From positions 1 to 34,748 of the forward strand of contig JANPDG010000116.1 in assembly GCA_031431335.1 (NCBI GenBank): a stretch of 34,748 nucleotides of DNA. Direction: 5' to 3'. Positions 7,902-15,337 of the stretch are shown here, piece by piece (the first letter of the stretch is position 1; each line of letters opens with the position of its first letter). A program made the position numbers and the translations under genes. The DNA comes from JAAFIP01 sp031431335. Lineage in GTDB: Bacteria > Pseudomonadota > Gammaproteobacteria > Burkholderiales > Burkholderiaceae_C. Below the pieces are notes generated by a model. It was not told the origin of the DNA and did not search any database. It saw only the letters and a program-made list of their open reading frames with translations.

Positions 7902-9926
7902 ATGATCAGAACTTGGTTTGCCCGTACAGCTGCGGTGTGGCCATCGCTGGGCGCGGCCTGCGCTGTGCTTTTGGCATCGAGCCTAGCTTGGGCCATACCG
8001 CCCATGACCAATGGCCCCGAGTTGGCTAGCCTGTCCGCCATTGGCCAACACGTCAGTATTGATGCAAGAAACCACTGGCAAAGCGCGCTGGTGGGCGTGG
8101 GCCAACTCAAGCCCAGTCAAGCCAGCGATCCCGAAATGTACTGGACATCGCCTAATGCTGAATTCAAAACCCAAGCCACCGCTGAGCGCATGCGCCTGAC
8201 CCAAGGGCAGCGCTATGTGGCGCGGCTAAACATGCAGTCCACAGGGTTTGGCAGCAGCCTGCATTTGGTTTTTAAAATGCCCAGGCTGGATGCTGTTCAC
8301 ATGGCCTACCGCTACGATGACGAGCCTTGGGTTAAAGCTTCAGCAGGCGATACGATTGCGATGAACGCATGGGCTTTCAGCGACAGGCAGCCCTCGTTTG
8401 ATATTCCGCTGCGACCCGGCAACTTGAACTTGGTGGTGGAGATAGCCCACATTGGCGTGGTGGATGCGCCCATGCAATTGCAAAGCACCAGCACATTCAA
8501 AGATGAACGATTGTCACTTGGACTGAGCATAGGGGCATTGATCGGAATTAATTGTGTATTGGCGCTGCTGGGTGTGGCGTCTGCAGTGAGCTTTGGCAGG
8601 GCTAATTTTTTAGCTGTGTCGGTGATGACGGCGCTTATGGCCATGGTGATCGGCTCAGTCTCAGGCATGTCGGGCGTATATATGTTTACCAACAGCGCTA
8701 CCTTTAATGATGAGTCTAAGTTTTGGGCACTGACCGCTTGGTGTGTCGTGTTTCCTTGGGTGACTGCCATGGCACTGTCGCTGCGTCAGTCATCGCGGTG
8801 GTGGTGGCGTGCGGCATGCACATATGCTGTGTTGGGGCTGGTATTTACGACACTGATGATGGGCTACAGCCATCGCAGCGCGATGCTGACATGGATTCCC
8901 TTCATTGCCATTGGGAGTGCTATTTTTTCTTTAATTATGCTTGCCGTGACCTTGCTGCATCGCCAGCGTTTGGCTGTGGCTCTGATTGCTGCCATTGTGT
9001 TCTATGCGTGTGCACTGCTAGTGCCATTGGGTGCATTTTTAGGCTACATGTCGAACGAAGACGCGACGATGATCGCCGCTGTAGCCACCATGCTTTCAGC
9101 TTCGCTGTTTTTGCAGGCCATGCTTGGCCAATACCGGCACGGACGGATGGTGATGTCTCGGGCCAAGATCTCGCCCAGTCGCGATGTACTCACAGGGCTG
9201 CTCAGCCGCAAAGGGTTTGAGCAAATACTGGTGCGCAGTGTGCAGCGCATGAAATCTGAGCGTATGTACGCCGCCTTTTATTACATTCAAGTGGGCAACG
9301 CACAAACTCTCAAAGAGCGCTATGGCGACGAGGGCTTTGAGACCGGCATGGTGCAGTTGGCAGCGGCTATTTCGTCCAGCGTATCCGTGGTGGACTCGGT
9401 GGGCCGCGTAGCGCCCAATGCATTTGCTGTGACGGTGCTGATGCCGCGCGATGCAGCTCTGGCCAACCGTTTGTCACAAAAAATCTTGACCCGCACGATG
9501 TCTTTGGCCAGCCACGGTGCACCACTGGCGCAGACTGCGCGTATTGCGGTGGCCTGGATGCCGGTGTTTGGCACCATGCTGCCTGAAATTGAGCGCAGGG
9601 CTATGCGGGCCTTGCGCAAGATGGACGAAGGCAAGCGGATTGTTTGGGTCGGCGGTGCGCTGGCCCAAGCTGATGCGTCCCAACTGACCGAAGGCGCTAC
9701 CAGCCCCACTACACGGCCTAACAACGGCCAACAGGCCGACGAGGAGTTGCCTAGCTTGCCGGGCATGATCAACCGCATTGAGCTGGAGATGCTGGGCACG
9801 GAGTCAGAGCAGATGACCGATGAGGCCGAACGCTTGATGCGCGAGCTGCAGCAGCGCCCTGTCACTGGGCCTGGCTTATTGACAGCAACGCGATCCTTTA
9901 AGTATCCTGCGACTTCACCGAAGTAA
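7902..9926 (+). CDS. Membrane sensor protein with 7TM-type region and degenerate GGDEF domain
   Basis: About 674 residues from the ATG at 7902. In-frame ATG 7887 and GTG 7878 are alternatives; 7902 puts the signal peptide (MIRTWFAR...ASSLAWA) at the N-terminus. A periplasmic beta-rich part to about residue 205 is followed by seven or so membrane segments and a cytoplasmic GGDEF-like domain starting near DVLTGLLSRKGF (residue 428). This layout is that of 7TMR-DISM sensors linked to diguanylate cyclases. The signature motif is lost: where RLGGDEF is expected the sequence is RVAPNAF (residues 502-508), and no RxxD inhibitory site is obvious. It is unlikely to make cyclic di-GMP and may signal by protein contact. 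A polar C-terminal tail of about 80 residues follows. A paralogue lies at 32938-34650. The 3' end faces dadA with a 31-nt gap. Confidence 0.82.
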   Translation: MIRTWFARTAAVWPSLGAACAVLLASSLAWAIPPMTNGPELASLSAIGQHVSIDARNHWQSALVGVGQLKPSQASDPEMYWTSPNAEFKTQATAERMRLTQGQRYVARLNMQSTGFGSSLHLVFKMPRLDAVHMAYRYDDEPWVKASAGDTIAMNAWAFSDRQPSFDIPLRPGNLNLVVEIAHIGVVDAPMQLQSTSTFKDERLSLGLSIGALIGINCVLALLGVASAVSFGRANFLAVSVMTALMAMVIGSVSGMSGVYMFTNSATFNDESKFWALTAWCVVFPWVTAMALSLRQSSRWWWRAACTYAVLGLVFTTLMMGYSHRSAMLTWIPFIAIGSAIFSLIMLAVTLLHRQRLAVALIAAIVFYACALLVPLGAFLGYMSNEDATMIAAVATMLSASLFLQAMLGQYRHGRMVMSRAKISPSRDVLTGLLSRKGFEQILVRSVQRMKSERMYAAFYYIQVGNAQTLKERYGDEGFETGMVQLAAAISSSVSVVDSVGRVAPNAFAVTVLMPRDAALANRLSQKILTRTMSLASHGAPLAQTARIAVAWMPVFGTMLPEIERRAMRALRKMDEGKRIVWVGGALAQADASQLTEGATSPTTRPNNGQQADEELPSLPGMINRIELEMLGTESEQMTDEAERLMRELQQRPVTGPGLLTATRSFKYPATSPK

Positions 9927-9957
9927 ACTAAGCGCCTGCTGATCGGGTGCAGCCCAC

Positions 9958-11232
9958 TTAGAGCTGGTAGGGCGAAGCGTCGATATCACTGCTGCGCTGC
10001 GCCAGCGCATCAGCCAGCAGCCTAGCGCTGCCGCAGCTCAGAGCCCAGCCGCTAGAACCGTGCCCTGTGTTAAGCCATAGCCCCGCCATGCCGCTCTGGC
10101 CAATGATGGGCGGCCGGTCGGCCAACATGGGGCGTGCACCTTTCCATTCCTGCACACCATGGCTCATCACGGCGGCGCCCGGAAACCAGTCGTGCAAAAC
10201 TTTATACAACGTGCGCAGGGCACTTGCGCGTTTGATGTGAACTCGCCCACCGATCTCGGCGCTGCCCGCCACGCGCACGCGCTGGCCTAAGCGGCTAATC
10301 GCCACTTTGTAGTGCTCGTCCATCAGGGCGCTGCGCGGCGCGTCGAGCGGCTCGCGCACATGGGCACTGACCGAATAACCGTAGACCGGGCGAATCGGCA
10401 GCTTAAGAGCCAAGGGCAGGCACAGCTGCGCACTGGCAGTGCCTGCGCACAGCACCACAGCGTCAAAGCTGACAGGCTGCGGCTGGGTGGATACTGGCGC
10501 AAACCCGCTGCTGTGGGCCGTTTGGCTGATGTGCAGTGTGGCCTGGGTGTGGTTGTCGATGTGGTGTACGGTCGTGTTGAATTGAAAGTCAACCCCCAGA
10601 GCGCGTGCAATGTCTTTAAGCAGCAGCGCAAACTGGCGGCAGTTACCCACCTCGTCTTGCGGCAGGTGCACAGCGCCGTGAAAGTGGGTGTCGGGGTTGA
10701 GCGCTGGCTCGAGCGCGCGGGTGGCGGTTTCGTCGATTTGGCTAAATGGCACGCCTGCATCGCGCAGCACTTGCAAACTTGGCTGCACCATGGCGGCGTC
10801 TTTGGCCAAGCGCAGCAGCACGGTGTAGCCATCGGCTTTGTCGTAACTCAGCTGGTGGTCTTCGGTGATGGCATGCAGGCGGCCTACGCTGTAGAAAGCC
10901 AGTTTTTGCAGAGCGGCGCGGTGGGCAAGGTAGGTGTCCATTTTGCAAGCGCGCCAAAAGCGCCACATCCAGGCGATATCAGCCCCCGATAACGGCAGGC
11001 CAATGCGCACCGCAGCGTGTTGTCCAAAGAGTTGCTTGGCCACCTTCCACGGCATACCGGGTGCCGCCCATGGCGTGACGTAGCCGGGCGCGAGCACGCC
11101 CGCGTTGGCAAAGCTGGCCTCTTCGGCAGCGGCGCCGCGCTGCTCGTAGACAGTGACTTGGTGCCCATCACGGGCCAGCTCGTATGCAGTGGTCACCCCG
11201 ATGATGCCTGCACCGACAATTGCGATATTCAT
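9958..11232 (-). CDS. dadA: D-amino acid dehydrogenase small subunit (FAD-dependent)
   Basis: A 424-residue flavoprotein of the DAO family. The N-terminal dinucleotide-binding motif is VGAGIIG (GxGxxG at residues 7-12). DadA-like blocks follow: EEASFANAGVLAPGYVTPWAAPGMPWKV, VYGYSVSAHV, and the C-terminal GLWLNTGHGSSGWALSCGSARLLAD that closes the FAD site. The enzyme oxidises D-amino acids such as D-alanine to 2-oxo acids and passes electrons to the respiratory chain at the inner membrane. No alr/dadX racemase is adjacent. The start codon (11230-11232) lies 1 nt from the 5' arm of repeat copy C, so the bases where a ribosome-binding site would be are repeat sequence, and no GGAG-like site is seen there. 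Confidence 0.9.
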   Translation of the reverse strand: MNIAIVGAGIIGVTTAYELARDGHQVTVYEQRGAAAEEASFANAGVLAPGYVTPWAAPGMPWKVAKQLFGQHAAVRIGLPLSGADIAWMWRFWRACKMDTYLAHRAALQKLAFYSVGRLHAITEDHQLSYDKADGYTVLLRLAKDAAMVQPSLQVLRDAGVPFSQIDETATRALEPALNPDTHFHGAVHLPQDEVGNCRQFALLLKDIARALGVDFQFNTTVHHIDNHTQATLHISQTAHSSGFAPVSTQPQPVSFDAVVLCAGTASAQLCLPLALKLPIRPVYGYSVSAHVREPLDAPRSALMDEHYKVAISRLGQRVRVAGSAEIGGRVHIKRASALRTLYKVLHDWFPGAAVMSHGVQEWKGARPMLADRPPIIGQSGMAGLWLNTGHGSSGWALSCGSARLLADALAQRSSDIDASPYQL

Positions 11233-11233
11233 G

Positions 11234-11302
11234 TTTTGGAAGAAAATTAAGCAGTTTTCCGACGTGGATAATCAATAGTTAGCTATTAATTTGATAGTAA
11301 AT
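11234..11302 (+). repeat. Dispersed repeat copy C, directly upstream of dadA
   Basis: The 5' arm TTTTGGAAGAAAA starts at 11234 and the core is 11251-11302. The core starts GCAGTTTTCCGACGTGGA, then TAATCAATAG, then TTAGCTAT-TAATTTG-ATAGTAAA. In the FSDVD frame it hits TAG at 11276-11278. It is oriented opposite to dadA and begins one base upstream of the dadA start codon. Confidence 0.94.
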
Positions 11303-11365
11303 TGGCTGATAATTGAGTTGTTGACGGATCATATTTGGCCGATGGGTAAGTAGGCTGGAAGGGCT

Positions 11366-11965
11366 TTAAGCACTGGCAGCGAGTGCACTTTCTACACACG
11401 TTGCCAGCTGCAGCAACGTATTGTCGTGCATCGCGCCGTGCCATAGCATCAGGTCTACTGGCAGCTCGTCCTGAGCATGGCAGGGTAGGCTGATAGCGCA
11501 GCCGTCTAACAGGTTAACCACGCTGGTGTTGCGCAACAGCAGGGCGTTAACGCGCCAAAATTCGGCGTCTAGTGCGGCGTCTTGTCCCGTGTTGAGCCCA
11601 GATGCAGGTGCCAAGCTGCTGATAGCGGGCGCTGTGATGGGCACGGTGTTTGCAAGCACCTTGGAGCCTGCGCGTGTAGGCTGACCGGCAATGTCAAACA
11701 AATCTTTGACAGAGATGGCCAAGCCTGCCAAAGGCTGTAAGGCAGGTTGAGTGCTGTTTTGAGCGGTTTGGGTGGTCTTAGTGGCTTCAATGGCTTCGAC
11801 AAGGGCTTTTTGAGCATCTAAATGCAAAAAGGTGTTCCGGCAAGCTGCCGAATCAGCAATTTGAATAGATTTTTCCATTTCGGCGCGGGCGCTGGTCTGG
11901 CCGCGCACGATCGCCTCTCGCGTAGCGGTGAGGTCAGCGCGGGTAGGGCCGTATAAGGTGGGCAT
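11366..11965 (-). pseudogene. Amidase-signature enzyme remnant with an in-frame internal deletion
   Basis: The 199-residue frame joins the two ends of a family that is normally about 450 residues. Residues 1-105 match the amidase N-terminus, including PLAGLAISVKDLFDIAGQ with the catalytic lysine at K87. From about residue 106 (TVPITAPAI...) the sequence matches the C-terminal part: FWRVNALLLRNTSVVNLLDGCAISLPCH, ELPVDLMLWHGAMHD and LATCVESALA. The middle, with the Gly/Ser-rich GGSSSG block and both catalytic serines, is missing, so amidase activity is not expected. The frame has stayed open, so the deletion may be recent or the short product may be kept. Its start codon lies 8 bp from the -10 box of the divergent rpsB promoter. 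The reading of both halves comes from recalled family sequences. Confidence 0.8.
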
Positions 11966-11972
11966 GGGGTGC

Positions 11973-11978
11973 TATAAT
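11973..11978 (+). promoter_or_regulatory. Probable -10 box of the rpsB-tsf promoter
   Basis: A perfect TATAAT lies about 180 nt upstream of rpsB. No good -35 is seen; the expected place (about 11950-11955) falls inside the 5' end of the divergent amidase remnant. The bases from here, CTATAATAAGAGGCTTTGC, nearly repeat the carA promoter region (27385-27403). Confidence 0.7.
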
Positions 11979-11983
11979 AAGAG

Positions 11984-12048
11984 GCTTTGCTAAGTTCGCA
12001 CCTAAGATTTACTTCGAGGTGATGTGACAGCAAAGTAAATCGCAAAGC
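11984..12048 (+). promoter_or_regulatory. Structured 5' leader of rpsB mRNA
   Basis: A long interrupted stem is visible. GCTTTGC (11984-11990) pairs with GCAAAGC (12042-12048), and GATTTACTT (12006-12014) pairs with AAGTAAATC (12033-12041). The two 3' arms are contiguous; the 5' arms are separated by a 15-nt bulge. In E. coli and relatives the rpsB leader binds S2 and represses rpsB-tsf. A similar role here is inference; the pairing itself is directly seen. Confidence 0.6.
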
Positions 12049-12158
12049 AGCTCATTCAAGGTGTTGCAGTGTGTATGGTGAGCTAGTTAAACATTAAGCC
12101 TGCCTAAGTCATACTGCATTACGAGCTGAATTTTAGACCTAACCTTTGGAGTTAAAAA

Positions 12159-12908
12159 ATGGCAATTTCCATGCGCGAAATGTTGGACGCCGGCGTCCAC
12201 TTCGGTCACCAGACACGTTTCTGGAACCCTAAGATGGCCCCGTATATTTTCGGTCATCGCAATAAAATTCACATCATCAACCTCGAAAAATCGCAGCCGA
12301 TGTTCGAGGAGGCGCTCAAGTTCACGCGCCAGCTGTCCGCTAACCGTGGCACCATCCTGATGGTGGGTACCAAGCGCACCGCCCGCGACACCGTGGTCGA
12401 GCAAGCCAACCGTGCTGGCGTACCGTTTGTCAACCAGCGCTGGTTGGGCGGCATGTTGACCAACTTCAAAACCGTCAAAATTTCTCTCAAGCGCCTCAAA
12501 GAAATGAAAGTACAACAAGAAGCTGGCCTCGATACTCTGAGCAAGAAAGAACAACTCACGTTCGCCCGTGAGATGGAAAAGTTAGAAAAAGACATCGGCG
12601 GCATTCAAGACATGCCAGCTTTGCCAGATGCTTTGTTCATCATCGACGTGGGCTACCACAAGATTGCTGTGCAAGAAGCTCGCAAGCTGGGCATTCCTAT
12701 CATTGGAGTGGTTGACACCAACCACTCACCCGAAGGCATTGACTACATCATCCCAGGCAACGACGACTCGTCCAAAGCCGTGATCATGTATGCCCAAGCC
12801 GTGGCTGACGCCATTCTCGAAGGCCGTGCCAACGCTGTGACCGAAGTGATCAAAGCCGTCAAAGGCAATGATGAGTTCGTCGAAGTCGCCGAAGGCGCTG
12901 CCGCCTAA
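12159..12908 (+). CDS. rpsB: 30S ribosomal protein S2
   Basis: 249 residues, the usual length. The N-terminus AISMREMLDAGVHFGHQTRFWNPKM and the following IFGHRNKIHIINLEKS are the S2 hallmarks, with FVNQRWLGGMLTNFKT and GIPIIGVVDTNHSPEGIDYIIPGNDD further on. S2 is one of the last proteins to join the small subunit and interacts with S1. A Shine-Dalgarno GGAG at 12148-12151 fixes the ATG. It is first in the cluster, behind a roughly 180-nt structured leader, and is followed by a terminator-like hairpin before tsf. Confidence 0.98.
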   Translation: MAISMREMLDAGVHFGHQTRFWNPKMAPYIFGHRNKIHIINLEKSQPMFEEALKFTRQLSANRGTILMVGTKRTARDTVVEQANRAGVPFVNQRWLGGMLTNFKTVKISLKRLKEMKVQQEAGLDTLSKKEQLTFAREMEKLEKDIGGIQDMPALPDALFIIDVGYHKIAVQEARKLGIPIIGVVDTNHSPEGIDYIIPGNDDSSKAVIMYAQAVADAILEGRANAVTEVIKAVKGNDEFVEVAEGAAA

Positions 12909-12944
12909 TACATTGCCTCTTGCGTCCCCCGACGCAGCAGCAAA

Positions 12945-12967
12945 GGGGCTCCAGTAGCCCCTTTTTT
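12945..12967 (+). terminator. Intrinsic terminator or attenuator between rpsB and tsf
   Basis: The stem GGGGCT (12945-12950), loop CCAGT and AGCCCC (12956-12961) run straight into six T. It lies 37 nt after the rpsB stop and 23 nt before tsf, a place where partial termination would set the S2 to EF-Ts ratio. Confidence 0.85.
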
Positions 12968-12990
12968 CTAGTTTTAAAAGGAATTGAAAA

Positions 12991-13905
12991 ATGACAACTA
13001 TCACCGCAAGCATGGTTGCCGAATTGCGCGGCAAGACCGACGCTCCCATGATGGAGTGCAAAAAAGCCCTCACCGAAGCAGCAGGCGACATGGCCAAAGC
13101 CGAAGAGATTTTGCGCGTCAAGCTAGGCAACAAAGCTGGTAAAGCCAGCGCCCGCGTGACTGCCGAGGGCGTTGTAGCCACCGGCACACAAGGCAGCCAC
13201 TCGGCCATGATCGAAGTCAACTGCGAAACCGACTTTGTTACTAAAAATGACAGCTTCTTGGCTTTGTGCGGTGCGGCAGCCCAATTGGTTGCCGCCCATA
13301 ACCCTGCCAGCGTAGAAGCACTGGGCGCGTTAGCCCACACCGCTGATGGCTTTGGTCCGACGCTCGAAGATGTGCGCAAAGGCCTGATTGGCAAAATTGG
13401 CGAAAATATGAGCTTCCGCCGCTTCAAGCGCTTTGAAGGCACTGTAGCTACCTACTTGCACGGTACCCGTATTGGCGTGGTAGTTGAGTACACCGGTGAC
13501 CTGACTGCTGCCAAAGACACTGCCATGCACATTGCTGCCATGAAACCAGTGTCTTTGACCAGCGCAGAAGTGCCTGCCGATTTAATCGAGCGTGAGCGCA
13601 GTGTCGCTGCGGCTAAGGCGGCAGAAGATGCCTCAGTGGCTACTGCTGCTGGCAAGCCCATCCAGCCTGCTGATATCGTTGCTAAGCGTATCGAAGGCTC
13701 GGTTTTAAAGTACCTCAAAGAAGTGGCTTTGTTCAACCAGGCGTTTGTCAAGAACGACAAGCAAACCGTAGAGCAAATGCTCAAGGCAGTAAACACCAGC
13801 GTAAAAGGCTTTACCCTTTACGTGGTGGGCGAGGGCATTGAGAAAAAGGTCGACGATTTTGCAGCAGAAGTGGCTGCACAGATTGCTGCGGCCAAAGGTG
13901 CTTAA
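12991..13905 (+). CDS. tsf: Translation elongation factor Ts
   Basis: 304 residues. The N-terminal UBA-like domain carries ELRGKTDAPMMECKKALTEA (family motif TDVGMMDCKKAL), followed by a KLGNKAGKASARVTAEG linker and the core block MIEVNCETDFVTKN. EF-Ts exchanges GDP for GTP on EF-Tu in the cytoplasm. AAGGAA about 8 nt before the ATG is a good ribosome-binding site. The internal C-terminal subdomain and the final VDDFAAEVAAQIA helix are present, so the gene is complete. A strong terminator follows. Confidence 0.98.
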   Translation: MTTITASMVAELRGKTDAPMMECKKALTEAAGDMAKAEEILRVKLGNKAGKASARVTAEGVVATGTQGSHSAMIEVNCETDFVTKNDSFLALCGAAAQLVAAHNPASVEALGALAHTADGFGPTLEDVRKGLIGKIGENMSFRRFKRFEGTVATYLHGTRIGVVVEYTGDLTAAKDTAMHIAAMKPVSLTSAEVPADLIERERSVAAAKAAEDASVATAAGKPIQPADIVAKRIEGSVLKYLKEVALFNQAFVKNDKQTVEQMLKAVNTSVKGFTLYVVGEGIEKKVDDFAAEVAAQIAAAKGA

Positions 13906-13930
13906 GCACGGAATCATGTGCAATTACTGA

Positions 13931-13963
13931 AAAAGCGGCAAATGCGAGTTTGCCGCTTTTTTT
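13931..13963 (+). terminator. Intrinsic terminator after tsf
   Basis: AAAAGCGGCAAA (13931-13942), loop TGCGAG, then TTTGCCGCTTTT with further T. The 12-bp perfect stem and T-run make this the strongest terminator in the window. pyrH therefore probably needs its own promoter or readthrough. Confidence 0.93.
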
Positions 13964-13990
13964 ATAGCCTAAAACTGTCCCAACATCGCT

Positions 13991-13996
13991 GATAAT
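13991..13996 (+). promoter_or_regulatory. Possible -10 box upstream of pyrH
   Basis: GATAAT preceded by CT lies 38 nt before the pyrH ATG and 28 nt after the tsf terminator. The -35 region is poor. It is proposed mainly because a promoter is needed downstream of the terminator. Confidence 0.35.
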
Positions 13997-14033
13997 TGCA
14001 GCATTGAACTATACGCTTAGGAGAGCCACCAAG

Positions 14034-14744
14034 ATGCCAGCGCACAAACGAATTTTGTTGAAGTTATCGGGCGAAGCATTGATGGGCGATGACGCATTTG
14101 GTATCAATCGAGCTACTATCATGCGGATGGTACAAGAGATCAAAGAGGTCACTGAACTGGGCGTGCAAGTCGCCGTGGTGATCGGCGGCGGAAACATTTT
14201 CCGGGGTGTCGCCGGTGGCTCTGTGGGTATGGACCGCGCTACGGCAGACTATATGGGTATGCTGGCTACGGTAATGAACGCGCTGGCCTTGGGTGACACG
14301 ATGAATAATGCTGGATTGGTTGCACGCGTGATGTCTGCCATCAATATTGAGCAAGTGGTAGAGCCCTACATCCGCCCCAAAGCACTGCAGTACCTTGAAG
14401 AAGGTAAAGTGGTGATATTTGCTGCTGGAACAGGCAATCCCTTCTTTACGACGGATACGGCGGCTGCCTTGCGTGGAGCGGAGATCGGTGCTGAAGTGGT
14501 TTTAAAGGCGACCAAGGTGGATGGCGTGTATACCGCTGATCCTAAAATAGACCCGACAGCTACCCGTTACAGCAGCTTAACTTTTGATCAAGCTATGCAG
14601 CAAAATCTGGGTGTCATGGACGCGGCCGCATTTGCGCTGTGCCGAGATCAAAAACTACCGATCAAGGTATTTAGCATATTTAAGAATGGCGCCCTTAAAC
14701 GCGTTGTGATGGGCGAAGATGAAGGCACATTGGTGCATGTGTAA
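14034..14744 (+). CDS. pyrH: UMP kinase
   Basis: 236 residues from the ATG at 14034. An in-frame TTG at 14004 exists, but AGGAGAG at 14019-14025 is well placed for 14034, and the family starts with KRILLKLSGEAL. Amino-acid kinase motifs seen are KLSGEALMG, VVIGGGNIFRG, DYMGMLATVMNALAL, FAAGTGNPFFTTDTAAALRG (which binds UMP and phosphate) and LKATKVDGVYTADPK. The enzyme makes UDP from UMP in the cytoplasm and is feedback-controlled by UTP in bacteria. frr follows after 12 nt. Confidence 0.97.
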   Translation: MPAHKRILLKLSGEALMGDDAFGINRATIMRMVQEIKEVTELGVQVAVVIGGGNIFRGVAGGSVGMDRATADYMGMLATVMNALALGDTMNNAGLVARVMSAINIEQVVEPYIRPKALQYLEEGKVVIFAAGTGNPFFTTDTAAALRGAEIGAEVVLKATKVDGVYTADPKIDPTATRYSSLTFDQAMQQNLGVMDAAAFALCRDQKLPIKVFSIFKNGALKRVVMGEDEGTLVHV

Positions 14745-14756
14745 GCGGAGACAGCT

Positions 14757-15317
14757 ATGAGTATTGCAGACATTAAACAAACGACCGATGGCAAAATGGG
14801 GCAATCCATAGATGCCTTAAAAAACAACCTCGGAAAAATTCGCACGGGCCGTGCCAACCCGGCTATTTTGGACAACATCATGGTGGAGTATTATGGTTCC
14901 ATGGTGCCGTTGTCTCAGGTTGGCAACGTCAGCCTACTCGACTCGCGCACGATCAGTGTGCAGGTGTGGGAAAAAGGCATGGGCGCTAAGGTTGAGAAAG
15001 CCATCCGCGACAGTGATTTGGGTGTGAACCCCTCTTCAATGGGTGAGTTGATTCGTGTGCCTATGCCCGCCATGAGCGAGGAGCGCCGCAAGGAAATGAC
15101 CAAGCTCGTTCGCAACGAAGGCGAAAGCACGAAAATTGCAGTTCGCAATCTGCGACGCGATGCAAACGAAAACGTGAAGAAATTGGTGAAAGACAAAGAA
15201 GCGTCTGAAGATGACCAGAAACGTGCGGAAGCTGACGTGCAAAAAACAACCGATAAATTCATTGCTGACATTGATCGCTTGGTAGCAGACAAAGAAAAAG
15301 AAATTTTGTCGGTTTGA
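14757..15317 (+). CDS. frr: Ribosome recycling factor
   Basis: 186 residues, exactly the family length. It has the conserved KTGRANPAILD-type segment (IRTGRANPAILDNIMVEYYG), VPLSQVGNVS, and the basic helix RVPMPAMSEERRKEMTKLVRNEGE followed by VRNLRRDANE. RRF splits post-termination ribosomes together with EF-G. GGAG at 14747-14750, 6 nt before the ATG, fixes the start. The stop overlaps a possible TTG start of uppS. Confidence 0.98.
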   Translation: MSIADIKQTTDGKMGQSIDALKNNLGKIRTGRANPAILDNIMVEYYGSMVPLSQVGNVSLLDSRTISVQVWEKGMGAKVEKAIRDSDLGVNPSSMGELIRVPMPAMSEERRKEMTKLVRNEGESTKIAVRNLRRDANENVKKLVKDKEASEDDQKRAEADVQKTTDKFIADIDRLVADKEKEILSV

Positions 15318-15337
15318 GCGTACCAACTGTATTTACT

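Noticed and set aside
10312..10992. A 226-codon plus-strand frame opposite dadA.
   Set aside because: It is antisense to a well-recognised dadA, has no family features and has a composition typical of shadow frames.
14004..14033. TTG start giving pyrH ten extra residues.
   Set aside because: The AGGAGAG site and the family N-terminus both point to ATG 14034.
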